Shown one piece after another: positions 47,227-55,244 of a stretch of DNA of 64,000 nucleotides. The stretch covers positions 13,449 to 77,448 of the forward strand of contig JALCBP010000005.1 of NCBI GenBank assembly GCA_028066355.1, read 5' to 3'. Made by a program: the position numbers and the translations under genes. The notes beneath the pieces were generated by a model, which saw only the letters and a list, made by a program, of their open reading frames with translations, was not told where the DNA came from and did not search any database. The first letter of the stretch is position 1. Each line of letters starts with the position of its first letter. This DNA comes from UBA1268 sp002694955 (GTDB taxonomy: Bacteria; Planctomycetota; Planctomycetia; Pirellulales; UBA1268).

Positions 47227-47281
47227 TGAGCGTACTAGGTGAGCGTACTAGGTGAGCGTACTAGGCATGCAGGAACAGTCA
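47227..47281 (+). repeat. 13-bp tandem repeat (three copies) plus 16-bp tail, right of gap
   Basis: Exact copy of the 55 bases at 47072-47126. Unique sequence continues from 47282 to the DUF429 gene at 47494; that stretch of about 210 bases holds no recognisable gene or signal. Confidence 0.97.
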
Positions 47282-47493
47282 CATCATTGATGTCGTGTTG
47301 TTCTTGGTGTTCTTCTCCCTGCAGGAATAATTTCTTCATTCTCCTCTTTGCTCAAAAAGATCGATGTAACAAGCTTTGCGCAAATGACAGCACGCACCTA
47401 TCTCTTGTTCTATAGTTCTTTAACAGTTGAGTTGGTAATGTCCGATTGCATCCGAGCCACAGCAGGTGATCTAATACCGCGTACGAATTTCAA

Positions 47494-48384
47494 TTGGTAA
47501 ACTGCTGGATTGACAAGCAGTTGTCTTTTACGGTGCACCATCCTGTGAACGATCAATATCTTCTTGGTGTCGACTTTTCATCTTCACCAAATCACAGTAA
47601 ACCAATTACTGTCGCCGTAGGCTTCATGCCAACGATCGCTGATCCTGTGTATCGACTTCAGACGATTCGTGAGCTTGAAACGCTTGAGGCCTTCGAATGC
47701 ATGCTTACCGAACCACTTCACTGGATCGGGGGTTTTGATTTACCATTTGGGCAACCGCGTGAGTTGATTGAATATGAGCAGTGGCCAACACAATGGAATG
47801 ATTTTGTTCACTTTTTCTGTAGCCAATCGAGAGAACGTCTCAAAAATACATTTCGTGACTGGTGCGACGCTCGTCCACCGGGAAATAAATTTGCCTGGAG
47901 AAAGGCTGACAAGCCAGCTGGGTCAAGCCCCGCCATGCGCTGGACCAATCCACCCGTTGCCTGGATGATGCATGCCGGTATTGGCCGGATGCTTAAGGCT
48001 GGCCTCGCATTTCCAGCTCACCGCTATCCGAGGAAAAGAAGTCACATAAAACGCATTGCCCTTGAAGCATATCCTGGATTTACGGCACGGAAGATCACCA
48101 GGCATTCCTATAAGAGTGATTCTCGGGCAAAGCAGACTCGTGACCGAAAGGATCGCAGAAAACTGATTCTCAATGCTGTTTCAACCGGCAAAGCAGGACT
48201 CTCAATACGCTTTGAGGCAAATCGTAGGTGGAGAAAAGATATCATTGATGATGCCCGTGGTGATTTTCTTGATGCTGTTCTCTGTAGTTTGCAGGCTGGA
48301 CATGCCGCATTGCAGCGAAACTTTGGACTCCCGCGCAATCTTGATACGCTTGAGGGATGGATTGCTTCGGTTCCCGTAAGGTAG
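47494..48384 (+). CDS. DUF429 family protein (predicted RNase H-like fold)
   Basis: Protein of up to 296 residues of the DUF429 family, which is predicted to have an RNase H-like nuclease fold; no activity is established. Visible motifs are LLGVDFSSSP near residue 23, WIGGFDLPFGQPRELIEY (about 77-94), IALEAYPGFTARKI and DDARGDFLDAVLCSLQAGHAA near the C-terminus, in which the acidic residues would form the predicted metal site. The start is uncertain: TTG 47494, or GTG at 47533 or 47545 just before the first strand. It stands between the YTV gene and the HTH/TPR regulator, same strand. Confidence 0.72.
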   Translation: MVNCWIDKQLSFTVHHPVNDQYLLGVDFSSSPNHSKPITVAVGFMPTIADPVYRLQTIRELETLEAFECMLTEPLHWIGGFDLPFGQPRELIEYEQWPTQWNDFVHFFCSQSRERLKNTFRDWCDARPPGNKFAWRKADKPAGSSPAMRWTNPPVAWMMHAGIGRMLKAGLAFPAHRYPRKRSHIKRIALEAYPGFTARKITRHSYKSDSRAKQTRDRKDRRKLILNAVSTGKAGLSIRFEANRRWRKDIIDDARGDFLDAVLCSLQAGHAALQRNFGLPRNLDTLEGWIASVPVR

Positions 48385-48438
48385 AACGAATCAGACCCGG
48401 AAATTCCTTTTTTCCAAAATTGCTGAGTACTGCTGAAT

Positions 48439-49512
48439 ATGAAACCTTCAGGAAACGATGCCGAACAAACAGCTAGCTTGGAGAGCACCTTACTCAACGA
48501 TTCTCAGTCATTCGAACTCTTTCCTGAGGATTCGGCTATAGTCTCTCAGCTTTATACCGTAGCTATGATGGCCGATGTCCTTGGTGTCAGCCAGGCAACT
48601 ATCCGCCACTGGCATCGAAACAAATTGATTCGTGCAGCACGGTCCTCCGATTCGATTGATTGGTACGACTATTCAATGTTAGTTGTCGCAAAAGATTTAT
48701 CACGACTGCTTTGCTCAGGTCTACCGCTTCGAGAACTGAGTCACAAAATCAACCTTTTCACAGGGGGTGATGAACTCCGTGTTGCTGAAGTAGTAAATAG
48801 GATTGTCATTGATGGCCATAGACTTAGTCTTCGACACGATGATCGACTTGTATCCGCTGGCGGGCAGATGCAGTTAGATTTTTATACCTGTGGTATAAAT
48901 GCTGATGCGGGTCATCAGACATCAAAGATGGTCGAGCAGCCCGAAACACTTTCGCTCTCTACGTTTCTCGACACTCATCATTCAGAGGTTCTCATTGAAT
49001 TCCAAGACGAGGCTGCGTTGAACGTGCCCTCTTCAGAAGAACTTCTGGATATTGCGGCTGATCTAGAAGCAGGAGGAAATTTCATTGAAGCTTCTGAAGC
49101 TCTCCGTGCCGTACTCCAAGCAAACGGCCCTTGTGCATCGGTTACCTTCATGCTGGCAGAAACCTTATACCGTGCAGGTGATTTAGCTGCAGCAAGAGAA
49201 CGCTATTACACGGCAATTGAGCTTGATGAAAATCACCTGGAAGCTCGCGCTAGCCTAGCGTGCGTCCTTGCCGAACAAGGTGATGTGGAATTGGCTATTG
49301 CTGCTCTTGAGGGTGTCCTCAAGCAACAACCTGAATATGCTGATGCGCATTGGCATCTTGCAGGAATTTACAGCGAAGTCGGTTGCGAGGAGAAAGCTGA
49401 GCACCATCTTCTTCGATTTCTTTCAGTGGCTCCTGATAGCCCATGGGCCGATCTGGCTCATGAGAAGCTTTCTCAACGTCGACTGAATTCTATCGAAAAT
49501 ATAACTGAATAA
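48439..49512 (+). CDS. MerR-type HTH and TPR protein
   Basis: Protein of 357 residues. Residues about 38-85 form a MerR-like winged helix (YTVAMMADVLGVSQATIRHWHRNK then WYDYSMLVVAKDLSRLL). The C-terminal part at about 195-345 contains four TPR units (NFIEASEALRAVLQANGP, DLAAARERYYTAIELDENH, DVELAIAALEGVLKQQPEY, CEEKAEHHLLRFLSVAPDS). The combination suggests a DNA-binding regulator with a protein-interaction arm rather than a classic metal or drug sensor; no Cys-ligand cluster typical of MerR sensors is seen. It lies about 50 bases after the DUF429 gene and is convergent with the DUF1501 gene (3 bases apart). Target genes unknown. Confidence 0.75.
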   Translation: MKPSGNDAEQTASLESTLLNDSQSFELFPEDSAIVSQLYTVAMMADVLGVSQATIRHWHRNKLIRAARSSDSIDWYDYSMLVVAKDLSRLLCSGLPLRELSHKINLFTGGDELRVAEVVNRIVIDGHRLSLRHDDRLVSAGGQMQLDFYTCGINADAGHQTSKMVEQPETLSLSTFLDTHHSEVLIEFQDEAALNVPSSEELLDIAADLEAGGNFIEASEALRAVLQANGPCASVTFMLAETLYRAGDLAAARERYYTAIELDENHLEARASLACVLAEQGDVELAIAALEGVLKQQPEYADAHWHLAGIYSEVGCEEKAEHHLLRFLSVAPDSPWADLAHEKLSQRRLNSIENITE

Positions 49513-49515
49513 CTC

Positions 49516-50955
49516 TCAAGCTACCCAATCATGTATGACGCGGCCATGGACATCCGTGAGCCGGAAGTCTCGACCACTGTGACGATATGTCAACTTTTTA
49601 TGATCAAGTCCTAACAGATGAAGCATAGTTGCCTGAAGATCATGCACATGCACTGGCTTCTCAATTGCTTGAAAACCAAACTCATCTGTCGCGCCATATG
49701 CCTCACCGCCCTTGACACCACCTCCCGCCATCCAAACCGTGAATCCGTGATGATTGTGATCCCGTCCTGTAGCCGTTTTTGTTCCTGCATCATTTGGTAG
49801 TTCGACAGTTGGTGTGCGACCAAACTCACCACCCCATAACACCAACGTGCTATCGAGAAGACCAAGTCCAACTAGATCATCCAGTAATGCACCAATTGGC
49901 CTATCGGATTCACCAGCAAGCTTTCGATGATTTTTTTCAATCTCCTGATGACTGTCCCACGGCTGACCTTGACCGTGCCAAACCTGAACATAGCGTACAC
50001 CGCGTTCAACAAGACGCCTTGCGATGAGCAACTGGCGACCATGTGGTGTATCTCCATACCGCTCAAGAATATGTTTTGGTTCTTTGGCAACATCAAAAGC
50101 CTCCCCTGCTTCGAACTGCATTCTCCAAGCGAGTTCCATGCTGGTGATTCTAGACTCTAGCGCCGGGTCGTTCTTTCTTTGTTGAAGATGTTTCCTGTCG
50201 AGAGTTGACATCAATTCAAATTGTTTCCGCTGTACTTTTTCATCTAGCACCGGATGACGAACGCACTCAACGAGTTCATCGACTTTTTTCTTTTTTGTAT
50301 CGATATATGTTCCCTGAAATACACCGGGTAAAAATGCACTTCGCCAATTTGCTGTACCAGATATTGGATATCCACCAGGACACATAGCAACAAAGCCTGG
50401 AAGGTTCTGGTTTTCTGTTCCCAATCCATACGTGACCCAAGCCCCTGCTGCAGGGCGGACAAGCCTACCGTCACCACAGTTCATAAGAAGCAACGAAGGC
50501 TCGTGATTGGGTACATCTGCATGCATCGATCGAATCACGAGTAATCGATCTGCATGCCGGGCGACTGAGGGGAAAAGTTCGCTTACGGGCAGCCCACTTT
50601 CTCCGTATTGCTGAAACTGAAAAGGCGATGGCAACGCCGCTCCTGTCCGTCGCTCCGTTTTTAACGCTCCCGGAATTTCACGACCGGCGTATTGCTTAAG
50701 TTTTTGCTTTGGATCAAACGTATCAATATGACTTGGGCCACCGTTTGCAAAAATATGTATGACTGCTTTTGCACGAGCAGGAAAGTGCGGGGTACGTGCA
50801 GCCAGCGTATGTGGTTTATGTTGATTGGAATTCAACGGTTTCGCATGAAGACTCTCTTGAAGGGCCGTTGAAGCAGCCATCCATCCGACACCAAGACCAG
50901 AACGCATGAGTAGTTCTCGCCTCGAGTAGTTTTGAAATGGATGGTGGAAATCCAT
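49516..50955 (-). CDS. DUF1501 secreted protein
   Basis: Protein of 479 residues with a twin-arginine-like leader (YSRRELLMRSGLGVGWMAAS). The DUF1501 body is alkaline-phosphatase/sulfatase-like, with AVIHIFANGGPSHIDTFDPK, SMHADVPNHEPSLLLMNCG, RRLVERGVRYVQVWHGQGQPWDSH, LVLWGGEFGRTPTVEL and DHNHHGFTVWMAGGGVKGG. Such proteins are abundant in planctomycetes and nearly always sit next to DUF1549/DUF1553 genes, as here: the partner ends 27 bases upstream on the same strand. The role is not established; degradation or handling of extracellular polymers has been suggested from context. Confidence 0.9.
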   Translation of the reverse strand: MDFHHPFQNYSRRELLMRSGLGVGWMAASTALQESLHAKPLNSNQHKPHTLAARTPHFPARAKAVIHIFANGGPSHIDTFDPKQKLKQYAGREIPGALKTERRTGAALPSPFQFQQYGESGLPVSELFPSVARHADRLLVIRSMHADVPNHEPSLLLMNCGDGRLVRPAAGAWVTYGLGTENQNLPGFVAMCPGGYPISGTANWRSAFLPGVFQGTYIDTKKKKVDELVECVRHPVLDEKVQRKQFELMSTLDRKHLQQRKNDPALESRITSMELAWRMQFEAGEAFDVAKEPKHILERYGDTPHGRQLLIARRLVERGVRYVQVWHGQGQPWDSHQEIEKNHRKLAGESDRPIGALLDDLVGLGLLDSTLVLWGGEFGRTPTVELPNDAGTKTATGRDHNHHGFTVWMAGGGVKGGEAYGATDEFGFQAIEKPVHVHDLQATMLHLLGLDHKKLTYRHSGRDFRLTDVHGRVIHDWVA

Positions 50956-50982
50956 AATCTCAATCCTCTTTGAATATATTGA

Positions 50983-53817
50983 TTAATCGTAATATTGAAA
51001 TTCAGCCGTGGATATCAGTGCTTGAGCAATCTGCGGCCAAACTCCAAAGTCACCTGATGGTGAATCTGCTGCTCTTTCCAACCAAGCTTGAACCATGTGA
51101 ATCTCATCAACGCGGGGACTTCGAGCAAAGACGATTTTCCAAAGTTGTTCAATACGTGCTGGAATATCGGATTCATCTGGTAATCGCGAAGCCACTTTCT
51201 TTGCTGCGTCTACGACTAGTGGGGAATTCAGCATGACAAGCCCCTGTTGAGGAACAAGCGTAACAGGCCGAACGTGTACTGCTGTATCCGGGTTCGCAAT
51301 ATCAAACGCTCTTAAAATGCCAGGTATATCTTGCCGGTCGATCCAACTGTAAAGTGTTCGTTTCGTACCGTTACCCGGGTCGAGCGGATCCACACCCGGA
51401 CCACCACGTGAATCCAACGTAAGTGTACCTGCGGCCACGAGAAGGCTGTCTCGCCAAGACTCCCATGAAAGACGTCGACGGCGATATCGGCTGTAGTACG
51501 TATTTTCTGGATCACGCTCAATAGTTTTGGATCGTGTAGTTGATGATTGCCGCCAGGCCTGACTAAAAATGATCTCTCGATGAAGCCACCGTGTACTCCA
51601 TTGTCCCTCATCCATAAATCGCCGTGTAAGATCATCGAGTAATTTTGGATGAGATGGAGGCACACCCCGTAAACCCAGATCTCCTGGAGTGGGAATAAGG
51701 CTCTGGCCAAAATGGTGCGTCCACACCCAGTTCACGAAAACACGAGCTGTCAAAGGATTTTTTGAATCGACAATCATATCTGCAAGATCGAGGCGGCCGC
51801 TTGTTCTTTTATCAACGAGATCTCCTCCAAGAATTTGAGGAACTCGACGATCCATTTTCTCTCCTCGCCTCCCCGGACTTCCTCTTAAGAAGATAAAACT
51901 TTCAGTTGGTTTAGGTTTGTCAACAAGAACCATGGCTCGCGGAGGACCACCCGATGCGTCGGCCTGATGTGCGAGAATTCTTCTCTTTCTTTTATTGTGC
52001 TCATCTCGCTCCGATCGCTTCGAAACACTCTTCCATTCATTTTCCAAAACGACAAGGGGCGTTCCTACTTTGCCAAATACTAACCACAGTGAATGAAGAT
52101 CTTTAGAAGCCTGAATCTGACTCTTCGATTCCGTATCTTCAATGGAAACAACGCTCGCAATAAGGCGGCCGTAGGCAGCTGCAAGATCGCTCAGTGAATG
52201 AGGCTTTGCAGAAACAAGTTCCTGTTTAACACAACTATTAAGATTAGGAATGGAATCAAAACACTGACCCAGTATCTTGTCAGCATCAGATGCAAACCTA
52301 TCATCTGGCACTTTGGAAAGCTGAACCCAGGGGCCAAGAATCGGGTGTGTAGGATTTTTATCACTTAGAAGTCTCTTCAGCCGCCCAAGCATGATGGGCG
52401 TCATCTCATAGCCATCCTGCATTCGGGGTAATCTTCCATCTTTCTTTTCTGAAGGCCGAGCAACTTCGATCAGATAATCTGACGCGTGGAGCACAGCCTC
52501 TCGAATCGCCCGGCGGTAGATCTCCTGTTCGTAGTCGATAAGGCTTTGTTCAAGTTCCGCCATCTTTTTGGCAAATGCTTTAGCTTCTTGTGTTTGCGGT
52601 GCCTCACCAATGATTGGCAACTGTTCGGGTGTTTCAGTACTGGCAAAAATTCCATGAAGAGCGTAGTAGTCGTCGATACCAATTGGTTCATACTTATGAT
52701 CATGGCAGCGAGCACAGGCGACAGACAGCCCCATTAGCCCACGAGTCACCAGATCTATTCGATCATCGATAATGTCATGGATGTTGCCACGAAAGGTTCG
52801 TCCTACCGTCAGGAATCCAAGTGCCGCGAGATCTTTTTTTGGCACATCTGGTGTTATCAGGTCAGCTGCAAGTTGTAGTCTGAGAAACTGGCTGTATGGC
52901 AAATCATCATGGAAAGCCTTTACGACCCAGTCACGATATGTCCATGCAAATGGACTCTTGTTGGACTGTCCACCAAAGGCATAACCAATGGTGTCTGCGT
53001 ATCGAGCGAGATCAAGCCAGTAGCGAGCCCAGTGCTCTGCATGCTCCGGTGAATCAAGCAAACGCTCTGCGTATGTACGGTAAGCGAGTTCGCTAGGATC
53101 TGCCACAAATGCTTCAACATCATTAATAGATGGAGGAAGGCCGGTAAGATCATAGGAGAGTCTTCGGATAAGTGCATGGGGTGACGCCTGCTCAGACGGT
53201 TGAATTCCGTGCTTAAGCATTTCACTGGCGAGGAATCGGTCAACTCGATTGCTTGACCACTTCTCGCGAAGGTGAACTGGCAGTTCTTCGTTTAGAACTG
53301 GTGGATTATGGGAAAGAATCGGCTGAAATGACCAGTGTGATTCCTTTGTTGAAGCAATCCTCTCAGACATGGATTCACTGTCATCAGAAAGTGGACTTTC
53401 GTTCGACCCCACTCCACTCCAAGGAACACCTCGTAAAACCCATTCTTCAAGTGTTGCTATTTCTTCCGCTGAGAGTTTTCCGTCTGGAGGCATAGAGGTA
53501 TCATCGCTTGCCTTAATAACAGTGATTAACTTACTCTTTTGAATATTGCCAGGCTGTATAACTACGCCAGCGTCGCTACCTCGCAAGACGAATTGATGGC
53601 TATCAAGCCTTAAGCCAGCCTCTGAAATTTCTGAAGAATGGCACTCGTGGCAATGTTCCACTAAAAGCGGCCGCACCTTTGATTCAAAAAAACGCTCATC
53701 ATTGCTTGAATTTCCATGAGCTTCGACCGCAACAATCAAATATGAAAAAATGCATATAAGATGAGCCCCGCGATAAAGAAGTTGACTACCAAGAAACTTC
53801 ACGTCGTTCATCCACAT
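50983..53817 (-). CDS. Planctomycete cytochrome / DUF1549 / DUF1553 protein
   Basis: Protein of 944 residues. An N-terminal hydrophobic segment (about 17-33) serves as signal or anchor. The PSCyt1 domain has the heme motif Cys56-H-E-Cys59-His60 and a later MPPDGKLSAEEIATLEEWV. DUF1549 covers about 185-395 (RRLSYDLTGLPPS, HWARYWLDLARYADT) and contains a second CxxCH, CARCHDHKYEPI at 368. DUF1553 is the C-terminal third (DSKNPLTARVFVNWVWTHHFG, RRRRLSWESWRDSLL, PQQGLVMLNSP). These proteins are planctomycete/verrucomicrobial hallmarks of unknown reaction, probably a c-type-heme redox enzyme of the periplasm. Co-transcribed with the DUF1501 gene downstream. Confidence 0.92.
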   Translation of the reverse strand: MWMNDVKFLGSQLLYRGAHLICIFSYLIVAVEAHGNSSNDERFFESKVRPLLVEHCHECHSSEISEAGLRLDSHQFVLRGSDAGVVIQPGNIQKSKLITVIKASDDTSMPPDGKLSAEEIATLEEWVLRGVPWSGVGSNESPLSDDSESMSERIASTKESHWSFQPILSHNPPVLNEELPVHLREKWSSNRVDRFLASEMLKHGIQPSEQASPHALIRRLSYDLTGLPPSINDVEAFVADPSELAYRTYAERLLDSPEHAEHWARYWLDLARYADTIGYAFGGQSNKSPFAWTYRDWVVKAFHDDLPYSQFLRLQLAADLITPDVPKKDLAALGFLTVGRTFRGNIHDIIDDRIDLVTRGLMGLSVACARCHDHKYEPIGIDDYYALHGIFASTETPEQLPIIGEAPQTQEAKAFAKKMAELEQSLIDYEQEIYRRAIREAVLHASDYLIEVARPSEKKDGRLPRMQDGYEMTPIMLGRLKRLLSDKNPTHPILGPWVQLSKVPDDRFASDADKILGQCFDSIPNLNSCVKQELVSAKPHSLSDLAAAYGRLIASVVSIEDTESKSQIQASKDLHSLWLVFGKVGTPLVVLENEWKSVSKRSERDEHNKRKRRILAHQADASGGPPRAMVLVDKPKPTESFIFLRGSPGRRGEKMDRRVPQILGGDLVDKRTSGRLDLADMIVDSKNPLTARVFVNWVWTHHFGQSLIPTPGDLGLRGVPPSHPKLLDDLTRRFMDEGQWSTRWLHREIIFSQAWRQSSTTRSKTIERDPENTYYSRYRRRRLSWESWRDSLLVAAGTLTLDSRGGPGVDPLDPGNGTKRTLYSWIDRQDIPGILRAFDIANPDTAVHVRPVTLVPQQGLVMLNSPLVVDAAKKVASRLPDESDIPARIEQLWKIVFARSPRVDEIHMVQAWLERAADSPSGDFGVWPQIAQALISTAEFQYYD

Positions 53818-54086
53818 ACAAAGGCACTTATAACGGTTCGTCTATCTACATAATAATATCCTGCGACCACCGCGTCTTACTTCTGGTGAATGGCAAAACG
53901 GAAATAAAGGTGTTTTTTCGGCCAAATCACATGCGATTTATCAAATCCCGTGGTGACATTGTCCCGCAAGAATGCATCCAATACCTCGACGAGCGGAAAC
54001 TCTATAGCACCGATTCACAACACTCAAAAAAGTGACAATGAAAATACTATCTGGGAAGCCATCAGCTAAAAACGCAGCCAATCGGA

Positions 54087-54482
54087 TTAGTAACTGCCCC
54101 ATGGACCACGAATAGCGTGCACACCAAATTGCACGGTATCGCTCGGGTGTTGAGGTGTAGGCATAAGTGGTCGTGATCCGGGCACGTAAGCAGCCCCCGG
54201 ATATGGTTTGTGGAACTGCTGATAGAGGGGCATCACACGGGAACTGGGCACACCCCAACTGTATTCACTTACAAACTCTGCTGTCGGTGGTACGACTAAT
54301 GGAACAGGCCGCCCTACGTCTGGATTATACCAACCACTATGCCAACTTTTATTTCGACCTCTTAGAAAATATCGTTTCTCAGTCGCGCGGTGGCCTCCAG
54401 CCTCAACGGCCTGCAAAAAAGTGACCGTGATAATAGCTGCCACTACCACACGGCTAAGCAGTAAAATATGGGAGGTCTTCAT
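54087..54482 (-). CDS. Small secreted Pro/Tyr-rich protein
   Basis: Protein of 131 residues with a signal peptide (about 5-28, ending AVEAGG). The mature part is rich in Pro, Gly, Tyr, Trp and Arg (SWHSGWYNPDVGRPVPLVVPP, PYPGAAYVPGSRP) and ends FGVHAIRGPWGSY. No family is recognised, but it resembles its upstream neighbour at 54534 in architecture and in the last residues, so the two may be paralogues. It is probably periplasmic or envelope-bound. About 270 bases to the DUF1553 gene hold no other gene. Confidence 0.72.
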   Translation of the reverse strand: MKTSHILLLSRVVVAAIITVTFLQAVEAGGHRATEKRYFLRGRNKSWHSGWYNPDVGRPVPLVVPPTAEFVSEYSWGVPSSRVMPLYQQFHKPYPGAAYVPGSRPLMPTPQHPSDTVQFGVHAIRGPWGSY

Positions 54483-54533
54483 CAGTTAGTTTCTTTCGCT
54501 AGTAAATACAAATTACACTTCTGAATATGCTCT

Positions 54534-54884
54534 TTACCACCAATAGGCATTGGTAACATTTCGCATGCCCATGGCTCCGGAACAGCGTACGTACCGTCGT
54601 CGATGTTGATAGAGAAACTCGTGGGGCATAAACGGTGGATATGTAACCCATGTATGGCCAACACGAGCCGGCACCGGTTGTGGAGACACGTAGAGTTGGG
54701 CTCCTACACCAGGATATGGCCCCGGAGGAATCGGTGGATAATAGTAGTTTGAGAACACATCTGGTACCGGAGCCTCGACACCACCATTTATTGGATTTGC
54801 TTGAACGGTCTGTGAAAATAATCCTGCAGTGGTGACAGCACTCAGCAGCATGATCATCGCGAATCGAGTTCGTTGAGCGCTCAT
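54534..54884 (-). CDS. Small secreted Pro/Tyr-rich protein (paralogue-like)
   Basis: Protein of 116 residues. The frame is open to 55184, but ATG 54884 is chosen because it begins a clean signal peptide (MIMLLSAVTTAGLFSQTVQA after MSAQRTRFA) and is preceded by GGAG at a suitable distance. The mature chain has NYYYPPIPPGPYPGVGAQLY, VGHTWVTYPPFMPHEFLYQH and a C-terminal GAMGMRNVTNAYWW. It is one of two adjacent minus-strand genes with the same layout. Function unknown; similar small Tyr/Pro-rich secreted proteins occur in planctomycetes. Confidence 0.72.
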   Translation of the reverse strand: MSAQRTRFAMIMLLSAVTTAGLFSQTVQANPINGGVEAPVPDVFSNYYYPPIPPGPYPGVGAQLYVSPQPVPARVGHTWVTYPPFMPHEFLYQHRRRYVRCSGAMGMRNVTNAYWW

Positions 54885-55244
54885 TGTCTTTTCTCCATGG
54901 GAAGCTCTCATTTCGTCAGTTTGATTGCCTGCAAAAGTCCTCTCACGCCCGAGAGCCGGACCCTCAGAAACCACAGGACGGCCCTCCATGGCCCTTACCC
55001 ATGATCCATCACGATCCCTTTTGGGAAGGAAGTTCCCCTGCAAAGAGTTCGGCATACCCAGCCTGATAGGATCACGGCGACACCTGCGAAGCCATTCCAA
55101 TAACCCCACGGATAAAGTCTGCCCCGGCAGGCCTATCGGTACGGTTGGATTTTCACCGGGAAATATCACTACACTTTGCCTCACTTACCCGGACCACCGA
55201 AATCCGGACTTTATGCCAGTCAAATCCTAAAAATCTGTAGAACA
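54885..55244. other. Divergent intergenic region upstream of top6B-like gene
   Basis: About 360 bases between the small secreted protein gene and the topoisomerase VI B gene, divergent, so promoters of both should be here. The stretch is relatively GC-rich. The open frame on the minus strand reads through it but looks non-coding (Arg/Pro/Gly-rich, no domain). No tRNA or other RNA gene recognised. Confidence 0.45.

Noticed and set aside
53941..54258. 105-codon minus frame overlapping the small secreted protein gene
   Set aside because: Overlaps a better frame with a signal peptide and has no coherent composition.
54885..55184. N-terminal extension of the small secreted protein to 55184
   Set aside because: It would bury the signal peptide 100 residues inside the protein; the sequence is Arg/Gly/Pro-rich without a domain.
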